From NCBI RefSeq assembly GCF_012530535.1, contig NZ_CP051299.1, positions 744,001 to 808,000 of the forward strand: a stretch of DNA of 64,000 nt, given 5' to 3'. Positions within the stretch are counted from its first letter, which is position 1; each line of letters opens with the position of its first letter. This DNA comes from Microcella flavibacter. GTDB lineage: Bacteria; Actinomycetota; Actinomycetes; Actinomycetales; Microbacteriaceae. The position numbers and the translations under genes were made by a program. Of this stretch, positions 18,318 to 26,088 are shown in pieces. Below the pieces are notes generated by a model, which ran no database searches, was not told the origin of the DNA, and saw nothing but the letters and a program-made list of their open reading frames with translations.

Positions 18318-19232
18318 TCAGCTTGCGTCGTTTTGTTCGGTCGCGTGCACCTCAAAACGTCCGCGGGCTTCGCTTGCCGACAACCTTGCAACCGATTCAA
18401 CAAATTCAGGAGCTAAAGAAGCCCTCGCATCGATTTCAGTGAATCCGAGTTGAACTAGTAGCGTCCCGATCCGTTTGTGAGACTTCTTGGGATCCCCTGG
18501 CCAGAACTGAGCAAAAATCTGACGATTGTTAGCGAATTTGACTGAGAAGTGCTCGCGAAGCAAAGATTCGGCATGTTCCTGAACGTCCATTTGCTCGATT
18601 GCTTTGGAGTCGATAGAGGCGATCAGTGAATGGGCCCCCGCAATAAATGAAGCAACTTCCTTGAAGGTCGGCGGTTTCCCGCTTTCATAGGAGGCGATCG
18701 AGCGATTTACGTCGAGCCCTCTGTGTGAACTAGCGATATCGACCTGCTTCTTTACTAAATCCGCTCTCAGGCTGGCTCCGAGTCTGCGCTCTGCGTCAGA
18801 GTGGACTATCGCGTTGCGCCATTTGATAGCAAACAGGACCATCAAAAGGTCCTGACTATCCCCCGGGATGCCGAGATGCATGGCGCTCTCGGTGAGTTTC
18901 TGCCCTCGACTATCCAGCTTGTTTATGCGAATGGAATCTTGCTCCGTTATAACCGCGCGCATTTCGATGATTCGTTTACGGTAAACATCGACAAGGTCGG
19001 TGATCCATGCAAGTGACGTAACTAACACGTATTCGCGACTGCGCACCGAGGACTGCTTCACGTCCTTTGGGCTCCACGATGTAGAGAACTCGGAGCCAAG
19101 GTCTGCTTTCCCTTGTCGAACTGCATCGAGACCGACAAGAGCGGTTATGACAAAATGATTGTTTTGTCCTGCATTTCGCTTGAAGTCCACACGCGCTGGC
19201 GTAGTTCTGATTCCAAGCTTTTCACGATCCAC
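18318..19232 (-). CDS. Putative HEPN-domain protein of the island (possible RNase)
   Basis: 304 residues if the GTG at 19232 is the start; an in-frame ATG at 19259 lies inside the tRNA-like element and adds nine residues. The family is not recognised. The best signature is KWRNAIVHSDAE, an R-N-x-x-x-H motif in a helical region as found at the active site of HEPN ribonucleases of toxin and defence systems. Upstream is REYVLVTSLAWITDLVDVYRKR; downstream is a helical region and a C-terminal KKSHKRIGTLLVQLGFTEIDARASL segment. Base composition is clearly lower in GC than in the neighbours, so transfer is likely. It reads away from the GHKL gene. RNase activity is inference from one motif. Confidence 0.6.
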   Translation of the reverse strand: MDREKLGIRTTPARVDFKRNAGQNNHFVITALVGLDAVRQGKADLGSEFSTSWSPKDVKQSSVRSREYVLVTSLAWITDLVDVYRKRIIEMRAVITEQDSIRINKLDSRGQKLTESAMHLGIPGDSQDLLMVLFAIKWRNAIVHSDAERRLGASLRADLVKKQVDIASSHRGLDVNRSIASYESGKPPTFKEVASFIAGAHSLIASIDSKAIEQMDVQEHAESLLREHFSVKFANNRQIFAQFWPGDPKKSHKRIGTLLVQLGFTEIDARASLAPEFVESVARLSASEARGRFEVHATEQNDAS

Positions 19233-19233
19233 G

Positions 19234-19324
19234 TACGCTGGCTCGATTTGAACGAGCATCTGCAGCTCTTAGGAGCCCGAAGGCGGATGAAGGCTGCCAT
19301 CTTGCCAATTAGACCATCAGCGCA
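19234..19324 (-). tRNA. tRNA-like element with enlarged anticodon loop (degenerate or non-canonical)
   Basis: On the minus strand a near-complete cloverleaf can be drawn. The acceptor TGCGCTG pairs with CAGCGTA; an extra A, then T8 and G9 follow. The D arm is GTCT-AATTGGCA-AGAT, with A14, G18G19 and A21 in place. The anticodon stem is GCAGC/GCTGC; the variable loop is AGAT; the T arm is GCTCG-TTCAAAT-CGAGC. The anticodon loop is 26 bases instead of 7, so no anticodon can be assigned. CCA is not encoded. It may be a tRNA gene damaged by integration, or a retained tRNA decoy. It ends one base before the GTG of the adjacent same-strand HEPN gene. Confidence 0.45.
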
Positions 19325-19532
19325 ACCTCAGCATACAGCCGCCGAGAAGCAGGTCGTGGCCGTTCACGTACGTCCCAGGGGGCATTCGCCGCTCCAGACA
19401 GATTTCCTGATCCATCCGCTGGTCTAGCTTCTTGCGCTCGGTGGCGGTGCGGGAGTAACCAATGGCATTCGGCGCACTGCACGCCTCGTCACCCTTGAAG
19501 CCACTGTCGCCGGCTGCTGGCACACTGAAGCC

Positions 19533-21500
19533 ATGCCTCGGATTACTCTCACTGCTGGGAATGACCTTGTTCAGCGCCTCGCTGGCGAGACTGATCCCGT
19601 GCGAGCGGTCATCGAGCTCATTTGGAACAGCCTCGATGCTGACGCCAACAAGGTGACGGTCACTCTTGACCGCAATGTCGCCGACGGCATTGTCGGGGTG
19701 GCTGTGCGCGATGACGGCCTCGGGATGAGCCCGGAGCGTGTCGAGCAGGATTTCAAGTGGGTGGGGAACTCTTGGAAGCTTGGGGCGCGCTTTACCGAAC
19801 GCGAGAACCGACCGCTGCACGGCAGGCTCGGTCAGGGGCGTCTGAGGGCCTTCGCATTGGGGACCCGTGTCACGTGGGAGACCGTCGGTCAGGACGCAAC
19901 GGGTGCGTTCAAAAAGACGCGATTGTCGTCGACTATTGACAATCGCAACGATTTCACCGGCCCCGATCCTGTCGACGCTCAAGGTCCGACCTACACGGAG
20001 TTCCGTGCGGAAGGGAGAGATTCACTCGGCCGGCTCGAGGGGGATGCCGCGCGGCCACGTATTGGCGGTGCCCTCGCTCTGCATCTGCTCACTTTCCCGA
20101 CGATCGAAGTCCGGTACGACGGTGTCAAGATCGACCCCGCCGCAAGCATCGAACGTGAGACGCTACGCGATCTGAGTTGGTCGTACGGGGGTGTCGAGCG
20201 CAGGGCCACCCTGAGGGTCGTCGAGTGGCGAGAGGTGAAAGGCCGGGCACTGTATCTCTGCGATGAGCAGGGTCTTCCGATCGAAGAAACACCGATTAGG
20301 CGCTTCGCCGACTTCAACTTCGCTGCTTACGTCTTATGGGGCGACATGGCTGAGCATGCGAACGAAGCGATGCTCGTCGATCTGGAGCAGGAGACCTCAC
20401 TGCTGGGTTCCCTGATGCAGGTCGCCGAGGCCTAACTTGAGGACCACTTTGAGGCTCGCCGCGCCGAGCAGCGTCGCGACCTCGTCGACCGCTGGAAAGA
20501 GACGAAGACATACCCGTACGCGGGCGATCCGGCTTCAGACGAAGAAGTGGTCGAACGAGCCACATTCGATGTGATTGCTACTGCGGTACGCCGGCACATT
20601 CCAAACAAGCGGGACCAAGAGAAGTTGACGCTGGGGCTCCTCAAAGACACCCTCCAGCGGAATCCGGATGGCGTGAAGACGCTCCTGGATCACTACGTAG
20701 GACTCACCGAGGGTGAGAGCCAGGAGCTAGATCGGCTGCTTGAGCGCACACCGCTCTCGCGGCTTATACGGGCGACTACCGATGTAACCGACCGGCTAGA
20801 TTTCCTGAGCGCTCTCCGCGAGATCGTTTTCAATCCTGAAGCCAAAGGGCTCGTGAAAGAGCGCGACCACCTGCACAAGATCCTGGAGCGCGAAAGCTGG
20901 CTTTTCGGCGAGCAGTTCAACATGATGGGTTCAGAGATCGGTCTCACCCGAGCGCTCGAGCAACACCTCAGCACGCTTGGCCGCGAAGGAGAGTCAATCC
21001 AGAAAGTCACCAAGACAGATGGCACCCAGGGCCGCCTTGACCTGATGTTCTCACTCGCGGCACCCGAGCACGAGACGAAGCGGCATCTAGTAGTGGAGCT
21101 GAAGGCCCCATCCGTGGTTGCGTCGTACAAGGAAGCAAACCAAATCAAAGGCTACGCCCGCGCTATCGTCGAGGATCCGCAGTTTGCTGGCACTAACACG
21201 GTGTGGGATTTCGTGCTCGTAGTGAACGACTACAACAGTGACGTGCGACGCGACATTAACCAGCGTGGTCGTGAGTCAGGTCTGCTCGACGAATCGGACC
21301 TCGATCCGAACTCCCCGCTGCGCTACCGGGTCTGGGTGCGACGCTGGTCGGAGATTCTCGAGAATGCGGACCAGCGCCTGCTCTACTACAAGCGCGGCCT
21401 GCAGCACGATGCTTCCCTCCTCGACGTCAAGCGGTATTTGCGTGAACACCACGCAGATGTTCTGCCGGACGGAATTTTTGCGGAGGACGACCCGAGTTAG
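19533..21500 (+). pseudogene. GHKL ATPase / PD-(D/E)XK nuclease ORF interrupted by one in-frame TAA
   Basis: One 656-codon frame runs from the ATG at 19533 to the stop at 21498-21500, broken only by TAA at codon 301 (20433-20435). Residues 1-300 hold a GHKL ATPase with an N-box at E28/N32/D35 (ELIWNSLDADA) and DDGLG at 60-64. Coding resumes directly after the TAA with a helical region (RWKETKTYPYAG). The C-terminal nuclease-like domain has D503 (GRLDLMF), E522-x-K524 (VVELKAP) and Q537 (NQIKGYA). A GTG at 20547 could start a separate second protein, but that would drop the WKETKTYPY segment. Readthrough, a recent nonsense mutation or a sequencing error are all possible. The plan resembles Shedu-like nuclease fusions of defence loci; that link is inference. 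Confidence 0.65.
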
Positions 21501-21547
21501 GGCGAATCGGAGTACGGTCATTGTTTCCGAACGGGAAGAGTATGTTT

Positions 21548-22228
21548 ATGGGGGCGCACGTACTGTTGCCTAACGTGATTGCGGCTTCCCACCATCTTGC
21601 TGGTGGCCTTGAGGATCCTTGTCGTCTCATAACGCTTCATCGCGATATCAACCGGCTATACGACGATGGCGGCAATCGACTCGGGCAGTCGAAGAAGCAG
21701 CACGCTCTGCGTTGGGCGGTATTTACTATGGCCTATGGGGCGATTGAGGCATTCTTCAATGACATCTTGAGGGGCGATGACGAAACTCGCGTCATACCTC
21801 TGAACCCCGGCAGACTCCGTGACGCAGGCGCAAAGCAGGACGTTCGACTGTTCACGAACGATTGGGCTGTGCGAACGCGTGCACTTCTTCAGGATCGACC
21901 CGGCCGGCGCTCTCGCTGGGTTGTCTACTCAGGAACGCAACAACTCAACGCCTACCTCGGTGACATGAAGATGCTCCGAGATCTTCTGAACCACGGTCAG
22001 GATCCCCGTTTGGTCTCGAATAAGTCTGGCGCGCTCTGGCCGCTCGCGGACGGGAAGAACTCGATGCGCCTCATGGGTGCCGAAGGTTTCGTGCAGGCCA
22101 GCTGTGACCTCGCGTCGCAGACTGTGCTCGCGTATGGAGGCGGCATTTTGGATCTGCCTAGTTGGCCGGAACCGAAACGGTCTGGCCTAGCGGCCGAGCC
22201 AAAACCTGGGCTCAAGCTCGTGCCATAA
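21548..22228 (+). CDS. Putative HEPN-like protein of the island
   Basis: 226 residues from the ATG at 21548, nine bases after a GGGAAGAG ribosome-binding sequence; an ATG at 21542 is a close alternative. It begins 47 bases after the GHKL-nuclease ORF on the same strand, so they are probably co-transcribed. A helical region WAVFTMAYGAIEAFFNDIL is followed by MKMLRDLLNHGQDP, where R144-x4-H149 (RDLLNH) fits a HEPN catalytic motif. The family is not recognised by name. It may be the effector or partner of the ATPase; composition is atypical like the rest of the island. The C-terminus is Pro/Lys-rich. Confidence 0.6.
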   Translation: MGAHVLLPNVIAASHHLAGGLEDPCRLITLHRDINRLYDDGGNRLGQSKKQHALRWAVFTMAYGAIEAFFNDILRGDDETRVIPLNPGRLRDAGAKQDVRLFTNDWAVRTRALLQDRPGRRSRWVVYSGTQQLNAYLGDMKMLRDLLNHGQDPRLVSNKSGALWPLADGKNSMRLMGAEGFVQASCDLASQTVLAYGGGILDLPSWPEPKRSGLAAEPKPGLKLVP

Positions 22229-22325
22229 CGGTGTGTATGCCAGCCCATGATTCGACCGCTCGCCTAGTAGTAGATCCGTGCCGCTAGGCGGTGGAATTCG
22301 GCCTTCACGCATCACCTGGCCGCCG

Positions 22326-22934
22326 CTACTCGTCCGCGAACTCCTCGCGTAGCCGGGGCTCGACCCGATGCTCCGGCCGGGCACCCGCCTTGTCGGCGTA
22401 GAACGCGCGGATGCGATCCATATCGGCGGCCACATCGCCCGTCAGCGCGAAAGTCGGCCCGAGCCCGGTCGTCATCGTCGTGCGGTCGACGTACCCCAGC
22501 GTCACCGGCATGCCGGTCTCGCGGGCGATGCGGTAGAAGCCCGACTTCCAGTGGGTGTGGCCCGAGCGGGTGCCGTCGGGGGTGACGACGAGGCTGAAGA
22601 CCTCTCCGGCGCGCATGCGGGCGACCACGTCGGCGACGACCTTCTGCGGAGCATCCCGATTCACGGGAATGCCGCCGAGGCGGGTCATGATCGCGCCCCG
22701 CCAGCCGCGGAAGAGGCTCGTCTTGCCGAGCCAGTGGATGGGGATGCCGAGCCGCCACGTGATGGCGAGCATGAACACGAAATCCCAGTTGGAGGTGTGC
22801 GGGGCGCCGATCAGCAGAGTGGGGCGGTCGGGCGCCGGCTCAGTGGCGAGGCGCCAGCGGCTGACGGCCCAGAAGGCCCGGGCAGTGAGACGACGGAGGC
22901 GCACGTGACAAGGGTACGCGCCGCGCATCGGCAT
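22326..22934 (-). CDS. PlsC-like 1-acylglycerol-phosphate acyltransferase family protein
   Basis: 202 residues. The acyltransferase motif H-x4-D appears as GAPHTSNWDF, and the third motif as VVTPDGTRSG (family norm is PEGTRS). GKTSLFRGWRGAIMTRLGGIPVNRD corresponds to motif II. Members of this subgroup act on lipid acyl transfer at the inner membrane; some small actinobacterial ones are of unknown substrate. Start may be the ATG at 22934, 22928 or a downstream GTG. It lies between the island and higBA, and its composition is normal for the genome. Confidence 0.85.
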   Translation of the reverse strand: MPMRGAYPCHVRLRRLTARAFWAVSRWRLATEPAPDRPTLLIGAPHTSNWDFVFMLAITWRLGIPIHWLGKTSLFRGWRGAIMTRLGGIPVNRDAPQKVVADVVARMRAGEVFSLVVTPDGTRSGHTHWKSGFYRIARETGMPVTLGYVDRTTMTTGLGPTFALTGDVAADMDRIRAFYADKAGARPEHRVEPRLREEFADE

Positions 22935-22941
22935 GACGCCT

Positions 22942-22970
22942 AGCGTTATTGACGCAGAGCGTTATACACT
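22942..22970 (+). promoter_or_regulatory. higBA promoter and probable operator
   Basis: AGCGTTAT occurs at 22942-22949 and 22958-22965 with GCGT-TATTG-ACGC between, giving overlapping direct and inverted repeats of the kind bound by HigA antitoxins. The second copy runs into TACACT (22965-22970), a -10-like hexamer 6 bases before the higB GTG, so bound HigA would block a leaderless promoter. Confidence 0.5.
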
Positions 22971-22976
22971 GGCGCG

Positions 22977-23258
22977 GTGATCAGGTCGTTCGGCAGCAAG
23001 GACACCGAGCGGATCTGGAACGAGCAGTACGTCAAGGGCATGGATCGCGTGGTCCAACGTGCGGCACTGCGGAAGCTCGAGCTGCTCCACGCGGCGCACG
23101 ACGTGGAGGACCTCCGGGTCCCACCGGGCAATCGCCTGGAGAAGCTCGCGGGCGATCGCAGAGGTCAGCACAGCATCCGCGTCAACGCCCAATGGCGCAT
23201 CTGCTTCATCTGGAGAGAAGGAGGCGCGGAGGATGTCGAACTCGTCGACTACCGCTGA
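22977..23258 (+). CDS. higB: HigB-type RelE/ParE-superfamily toxin
   Basis: 93 residues. The HigB signature is present: MIRSFGSKDTERIWN, QRAALRKLELLHAAHDVEDLRVPPGNRLEKLAGDRRGQHSIRVNAQWRICFIW. These toxins cut mRNA on the ribosome; the QHSIRVNAQWRICF strand holds the usual basic active-site residues. The GTG start lies 6 bases after TACACT with no ribosome-binding site, so a leaderless mRNA is likely. Its end overlaps the antitoxin start by 26 bases. The toxin-first order is normal for HigBA. Confidence 0.92.
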   Translation: MIRSFGSKDTERIWNEQYVKGMDRVVQRAALRKLELLHAAHDVEDLRVPPGNRLEKLAGDRRGQHSIRVNAQWRICFIWREGGAEDVELVDYR

Positions 23259-23553
23259 CAGCGGCAGGATCGCCCCGATCCACCCGGGCGAGATCCTGCT
23301 CGAGGACTTCATCGAGGCGTTCGGCATCACGCAGAACCGGCTCGCCGTCGCGATCGACGTGCCGCCCCGGCGGATCAACGAGATCGTGCACGGCAAGCGC
23401 GGCATCACGGCCGACACCGCGATCAGGCTGGCCCGCTACTTCGGCACCTCGGAGGAGTTCTGGATGAACCTGCAGTCGCACTACGAGCTGCGCGTCGGGC
23501 GGCAAGCGCTGCAGCAGAAGGTGGCGTCGATCACGCCGCTGCAGGTCGCGTGA
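23233..23553 (+). CDS. higA: HigA-family antitoxin
   Basis: 106 residues from the ATG at 23233, behind a GCGGAGG ribosome-binding site inside higB. The XRE-type helix-turn-helix region (IHPGEILLEDFIEAFGITQNRLAVAIDVPPRRINEIVHGKRGITADTAIRLARYFG) is typical of HigA. It binds HigB and represses the module promoter at 22942-22970. The N-terminal 14 residues are Ser/Thr-rich and not conserved in appearance. Confidence 0.93.
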   Translation: MSNSSTTADSGRIAPIHPGEILLEDFIEAFGITQNRLAVAIDVPPRRINEIVHGKRGITADTAIRLARYFGTSEEFWMNLQSHYELRVGRQALQQKVASITPLQVA

Positions 23554-23651
23554 GCCGGCCCGGCCTCGCGTCGTACGACAGTGTGGTGATGACCCGCCCC
23601 CTGTGATGGGCGCGCCCGGCGGCTCGCCGACCGCGGTCTACCCTGGCCCGC

Positions 23652-24263
23652 ATGCGCACCCTGACCGTCTGCAACTTCGTCACCGTCGACGGACGCTACG
23701 AGGACGACGACCACGACATCGCCTCCCTCTTCGAGCACCAGCACCCCGACTACCGCGGCTCCGACGACTTCGACCACCACACGACGGCCCTGCTGCGCGA
23801 CTCCGACACCGTACTGCTCTCCGGTCGCCGCTCGGCGCTGGGCAACCTCGGCTACTGGGCGACGGTGCCCGACGACCCGTCGGCGACGGCGATCCGGCGC
23901 GAGTACGCCGCCCTGTTCGCGCGCGTCGAGAAGGTGATCGTCTCCGACACGATCACCGAGCAGGATCTCGAACCGTACGAGAACTGCCGCATCGTGCCGG
24001 TTCGGGATGCCCGCGCCGAGGTCGCCCGCCTGAAGCAGGGCACCGGCGGGGGCATCCTGATCGTGCTCGGCCGCCTGCTCTGGAACGACCTCATGCACGC
24101 CGGCCTCGTCGACGAGCTGCACCTCGCCACCTTCCCGCTGATCGCCGGCTCGGGGGTGCCGCTGTTCGACTCGCGGCCGCCGGTGGCGCTGAAGCTGCTC
24201 GAGACCCAGACCTGGGAGGCGTCGGGCAGCGTGCTCACGCGCTGGCGGGTCGACCCCGCCTGA
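23652..24263 (+). CDS. Dihydrofolate reductase-fold (RibD C-terminal) family protein
   Basis: 203 residues. [20 protein letters not shown] is the typical first strand of RibD C-terminal-like reductases. [62 protein letters not shown] complete the fold. Members probably reduce a pteridine- or pyrimidine-like substrate with NADPH; function is usually unassigned. TACCCT 7 bases before the ATG suggests leaderless expression. Confidence 0.88.
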   Translation: MRTLTVCNFVTVDGRYEDDDHDIASLFEHQHPDYRGSDDFDHHTTALLRDSDTVLLSGRRSALGNLGYWATVPDDPSATAIRREYAALFARVEKVIVSDTITEQDLEPYENCRIVPVRDARAEVARLKQGTGGGILIVLGRLLWNDLMHAGLVDELHLATFPLIAGSGVPLFDSRPPVALKLLETQTWEASGSVLTRWRVDPA

Positions 24264-24283
24264 GCGCGGGCCGCGCCTCGCCG

Positions 24284-24583
24284 TCAGGCGGCGTCGACGA
24301 AGTCGAACTCCTGGAACTCGGCGACCTCGGGCACCCACCGCTCGGCGACGAAGGCGGTGTGGGTCGGGTGCGCGGAGTAGGCCTCGTAGGCGGCCTCGTC
24401 GTCGAAGACCATCGAGAACTGGTGCTCAAGCGCGCTCTTCGCGCTGACCTGACGGTGCACGGCGAAGTGCTGAACCCCGGGGACGGAGGTGAGCTGCTCG
24501 CGCGCATCCGCGAGGAACGCGGCCGACTCGGGGGAGTCGAGGGGGTGGACGAGTCGGAACACGACGGTGTGCTGGATGGCCAT
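24284..24583 (-). CDS. Dabb (stress-responsive A/B barrel) domain protein
   Basis: 99 residues. IQHTVVFRLVHPLDSPESAAFLADAREQLTSVPGVQHFAVHRQVS and HQFSMVFDDEAAYEAYSAHPTHTAFVAERWVPEVAEFQEFDF match the Dabb ferredoxin-like fold, which forms dimeric alpha-beta barrels; biochemical role is mostly unknown. The ATG at 24583 lies 7 bases after a TACTGT hexamer on the minus strand, which supports this start over the longer open frame. Confidence 0.88.
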   Translation of the reverse strand: MAIQHTVVFRLVHPLDSPESAAFLADAREQLTSVPGVQHFAVHRQVSAKSALEHQFSMVFDDEAAYEAYSAHPTHTAFVAERWVPEVAEFQEFDFVDAA

Positions 24584-24624
24584 GGCGATGACAGTACGCC
24601 CGGCGCGCGCTCTCCCCGGGGCGG

Positions 24625-24942
24625 TTACAGGAACTCGCGCAGCTCGACCCGGCGCCCGCAGGCGCGCGACCCGGCGTGCGCGAGCTCGACGGCCGCGGGG
24701 CGATCCGGCGCGTCGATCACCCAGAAGCCCGAGACCCACTCCGGCGCCTCGACGAGCGGGCCGGCATGCTCGGAGCCCGCGGCGCCGTCGATCACGACCG
24801 AGCGGTCGGGGGCCGCGAGCCCGCCCGCGAGCACCCAGTGCCCGGCATCCGTCAGGCGGTCGTTGAAGGCGTCGATCGCGACCATCTCGTCGGGCGTGCC
24901 CGAGTTCGCGCGGCTGTCGATCACCGAGATCATGAGGCGCAT
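24625..24942 (-). CDS. YciI/DGPF-domain protein
   Basis: 105 residues. RLMISVIDSRANSGTPDEMVAIDAFNDRLTDAGHWVLAGGL, GPLVEAPEWVSGFWVIDAPDRPAAVELAHAGSRACG fit the YCII-related domain, a small ferredoxin-like fold often next to ECF sigma factors; the normal DGPF motif is altered to HAGPLVE. Function is unknown. A GGGGGAA ribosome-binding sequence precedes the ATG. It is followed on the same strand by the Dabb gene 41 bases downstream. Confidence 0.82.
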   Translation of the reverse strand: MRLMISVIDSRANSGTPDEMVAIDAFNDRLTDAGHWVLAGGLAAPDRSVVIDGAAGSEHAGPLVEAPEWVSGFWVIDAPDRPAAVELAHAGSRACGRRVELREFL

Positions 24943-24971
24943 GGTTCCCCCTCGTCGCGGGCCGAGCGCGG

Positions 24972-24977
24972 TAGCGT
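24972..24977 (+). promoter_or_regulatory. Leaderless -10 hexamer of the DUF1697 gene
   Basis: TAGCGT, 6 bases before the GTG at 24984. Confidence 0.45.
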
Positions 24978-24983
24978 GCCCCG

Positions 24984-25532
24984 GTGACCGCCCCTGAACC
25001 CTGCATCGCCCTGCTGCGCGGCGTCAACCTCGGGGCGCGCAACAAGGTTCCGCAGAGCGCGCTCGCGGCGAGCCTCGAGGCCGAGCTGGGGGTGCCGGTG
25101 CGCCACCACCTGCAGTCGGGCAACCTCGCGGTGGCGTCGGCCGATGCGGCCGCGCTCGGCGGGGTGGTCGCGCGCAGCATCCACGATCAAACGGGCCTCG
25201 AGATCCCCGTGATCGTGCGCACGCTCGCGCAGCTCGAGGCGATGCACGGTGCGAACCCGTGGCCCGAGACCGACCCCCTGCTCGTGCACGCGTCGATCTT
25301 CGACGCAGCGGCCCCGAGCGCGGTGCAGGCGGTGCTCACCGCCGATTGGGGCGGTGATGAGATCGTCGTCGTCGAGGGCGGGGCGTGGATGCTCTTCGCC
25401 GAGTCCTCTCGCAGCTCCCGACTCGGCACCACCCTCGAGCGGCGCCTCGGCGTCGTCGCCACCGCCCGCAATGCGCGCACCATCGTCGCCCTGGTGGATC
25501 TCGTGCGCACCGTCTCGTCCGACACCCGCTGA
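24984..25532 (+). CDS. DUF1697 family protein
   Basis: 182 residues. The N-terminal CIALLRGVNLGARNKVPQSAL is the defining stretch of DUF1697 (family norm ALLRGINVGGKNKVPMAEL), and HHLQSGNLAVAS follows. The family has a two-domain alpha/beta fold with no established activity. The GTG start is supported by TAGCGT 6 bases upstream. Confidence 0.9.
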   Translation: MTAPEPCIALLRGVNLGARNKVPQSALAASLEAELGVPVRHHLQSGNLAVASADAAALGGVVARSIHDQTGLEIPVIVRTLAQLEAMHGANPWPETDPLLVHASIFDAAAPSAVQAVLTADWGGDEIVVVEGGAWMLFAESSRSSRLGTTLERRLGVVATARNARTIVALVDLVRTVSSDTR

Positions 25533-25573
25533 GTCCACTTACCGGCGCACCCGCGCGGCGCTAGGTTCGCCCC

Positions 25574-26005
25574 ATGGTGCTCACCGAACTCAACTGGCTG
25601 GCCGTGCTCGCCGGCTTCGCCGTCTACTTCATCACCGGCGCGATCTGGTTCGGGCCGAAGACCTTCTACCCGGCCTGGATGCGCGCGAAGGGCCTCGACC
25701 CGGCCGAGCCCCAGGGCTCGCACGGCATGGCCGTCGTCTTCGGCATGACGGCGCTCGGCGCGCTCGTGCAGGTGGCGGCGCTCGCCATCGTGCTGTGGTT
25801 CGTCGTCGAGGCGACGGGCGAGCCGGTCGGCGCGCTCGGCGGAACGCTCGGCGGCCTGCTGCTCGGCATCGGCTTCGCGGCGGCGAGCTCGCTCTCGCAC
25901 CGGCTCTTCGGCGGCGACGGGTTCCGGGTGTGGGCGATCGAAGTCGGCGGCGACGTCGTCGGCCTGACGCTCGCCGGGCTCGTCGTCGGGCTCATCGGCG
26001 TCTAG
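25574..26005 (+). CDS. DUF1761 family membrane protein
   Basis: 143 residues with four hydrophobic segments. NWLAVLAGFAVYFITGAIWFGPKTFYPAWM is the family's first helix with its conserved W-F-G/P-x-x-F pattern. Function unknown. TAGGTT 6 bases before the ATG suggests leaderless expression. Confidence 0.85.
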   Translation: MVLTELNWLAVLAGFAVYFITGAIWFGPKTFYPAWMRAKGLDPAEPQGSHGMAVVFGMTALGALVQVAALAIVLWFVVEATGEPVGALGGTLGGLLLGIGFAAASSLSHRLFGGDGFRVWAIEVGGDVVGLTLAGLVVGLIGV

Positions 26006-26088
26006 CGGAGCATCCCGGCACGCAGCGCCCGGCGTGGCATCGGCTCGGCCCTGAGCGCCCGCCCACCCGCGTGCGGCACCATGGAGCC

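Noticed and set aside
19317-19532. Minus-strand open frame ending ERRMPPGTYVNGHDLLLGGCMLRLR upstream of the GHKL gene
   Set aside because: It reads like a real protein C-terminus, but upstream it runs into the GHKL coding region on the other strand, has no plausible start, and I know no family for it. It may be a gene remnant; too weak to annotate.
20547-21500. Separate nuclease gene starting at GTG 20547
   Set aside because: No ribosome-binding site, same frame as the upstream ORF, and conserved-looking sequence lies between the TAA and this GTG. I treat it as the second part of one interrupted ORF.
18311-22325. Integrase or direct repeats marking the island as an integrative element
   Set aside because: I saw no integrase, transposase or clear flanking direct repeats; transfer is inferred only from composition and content.
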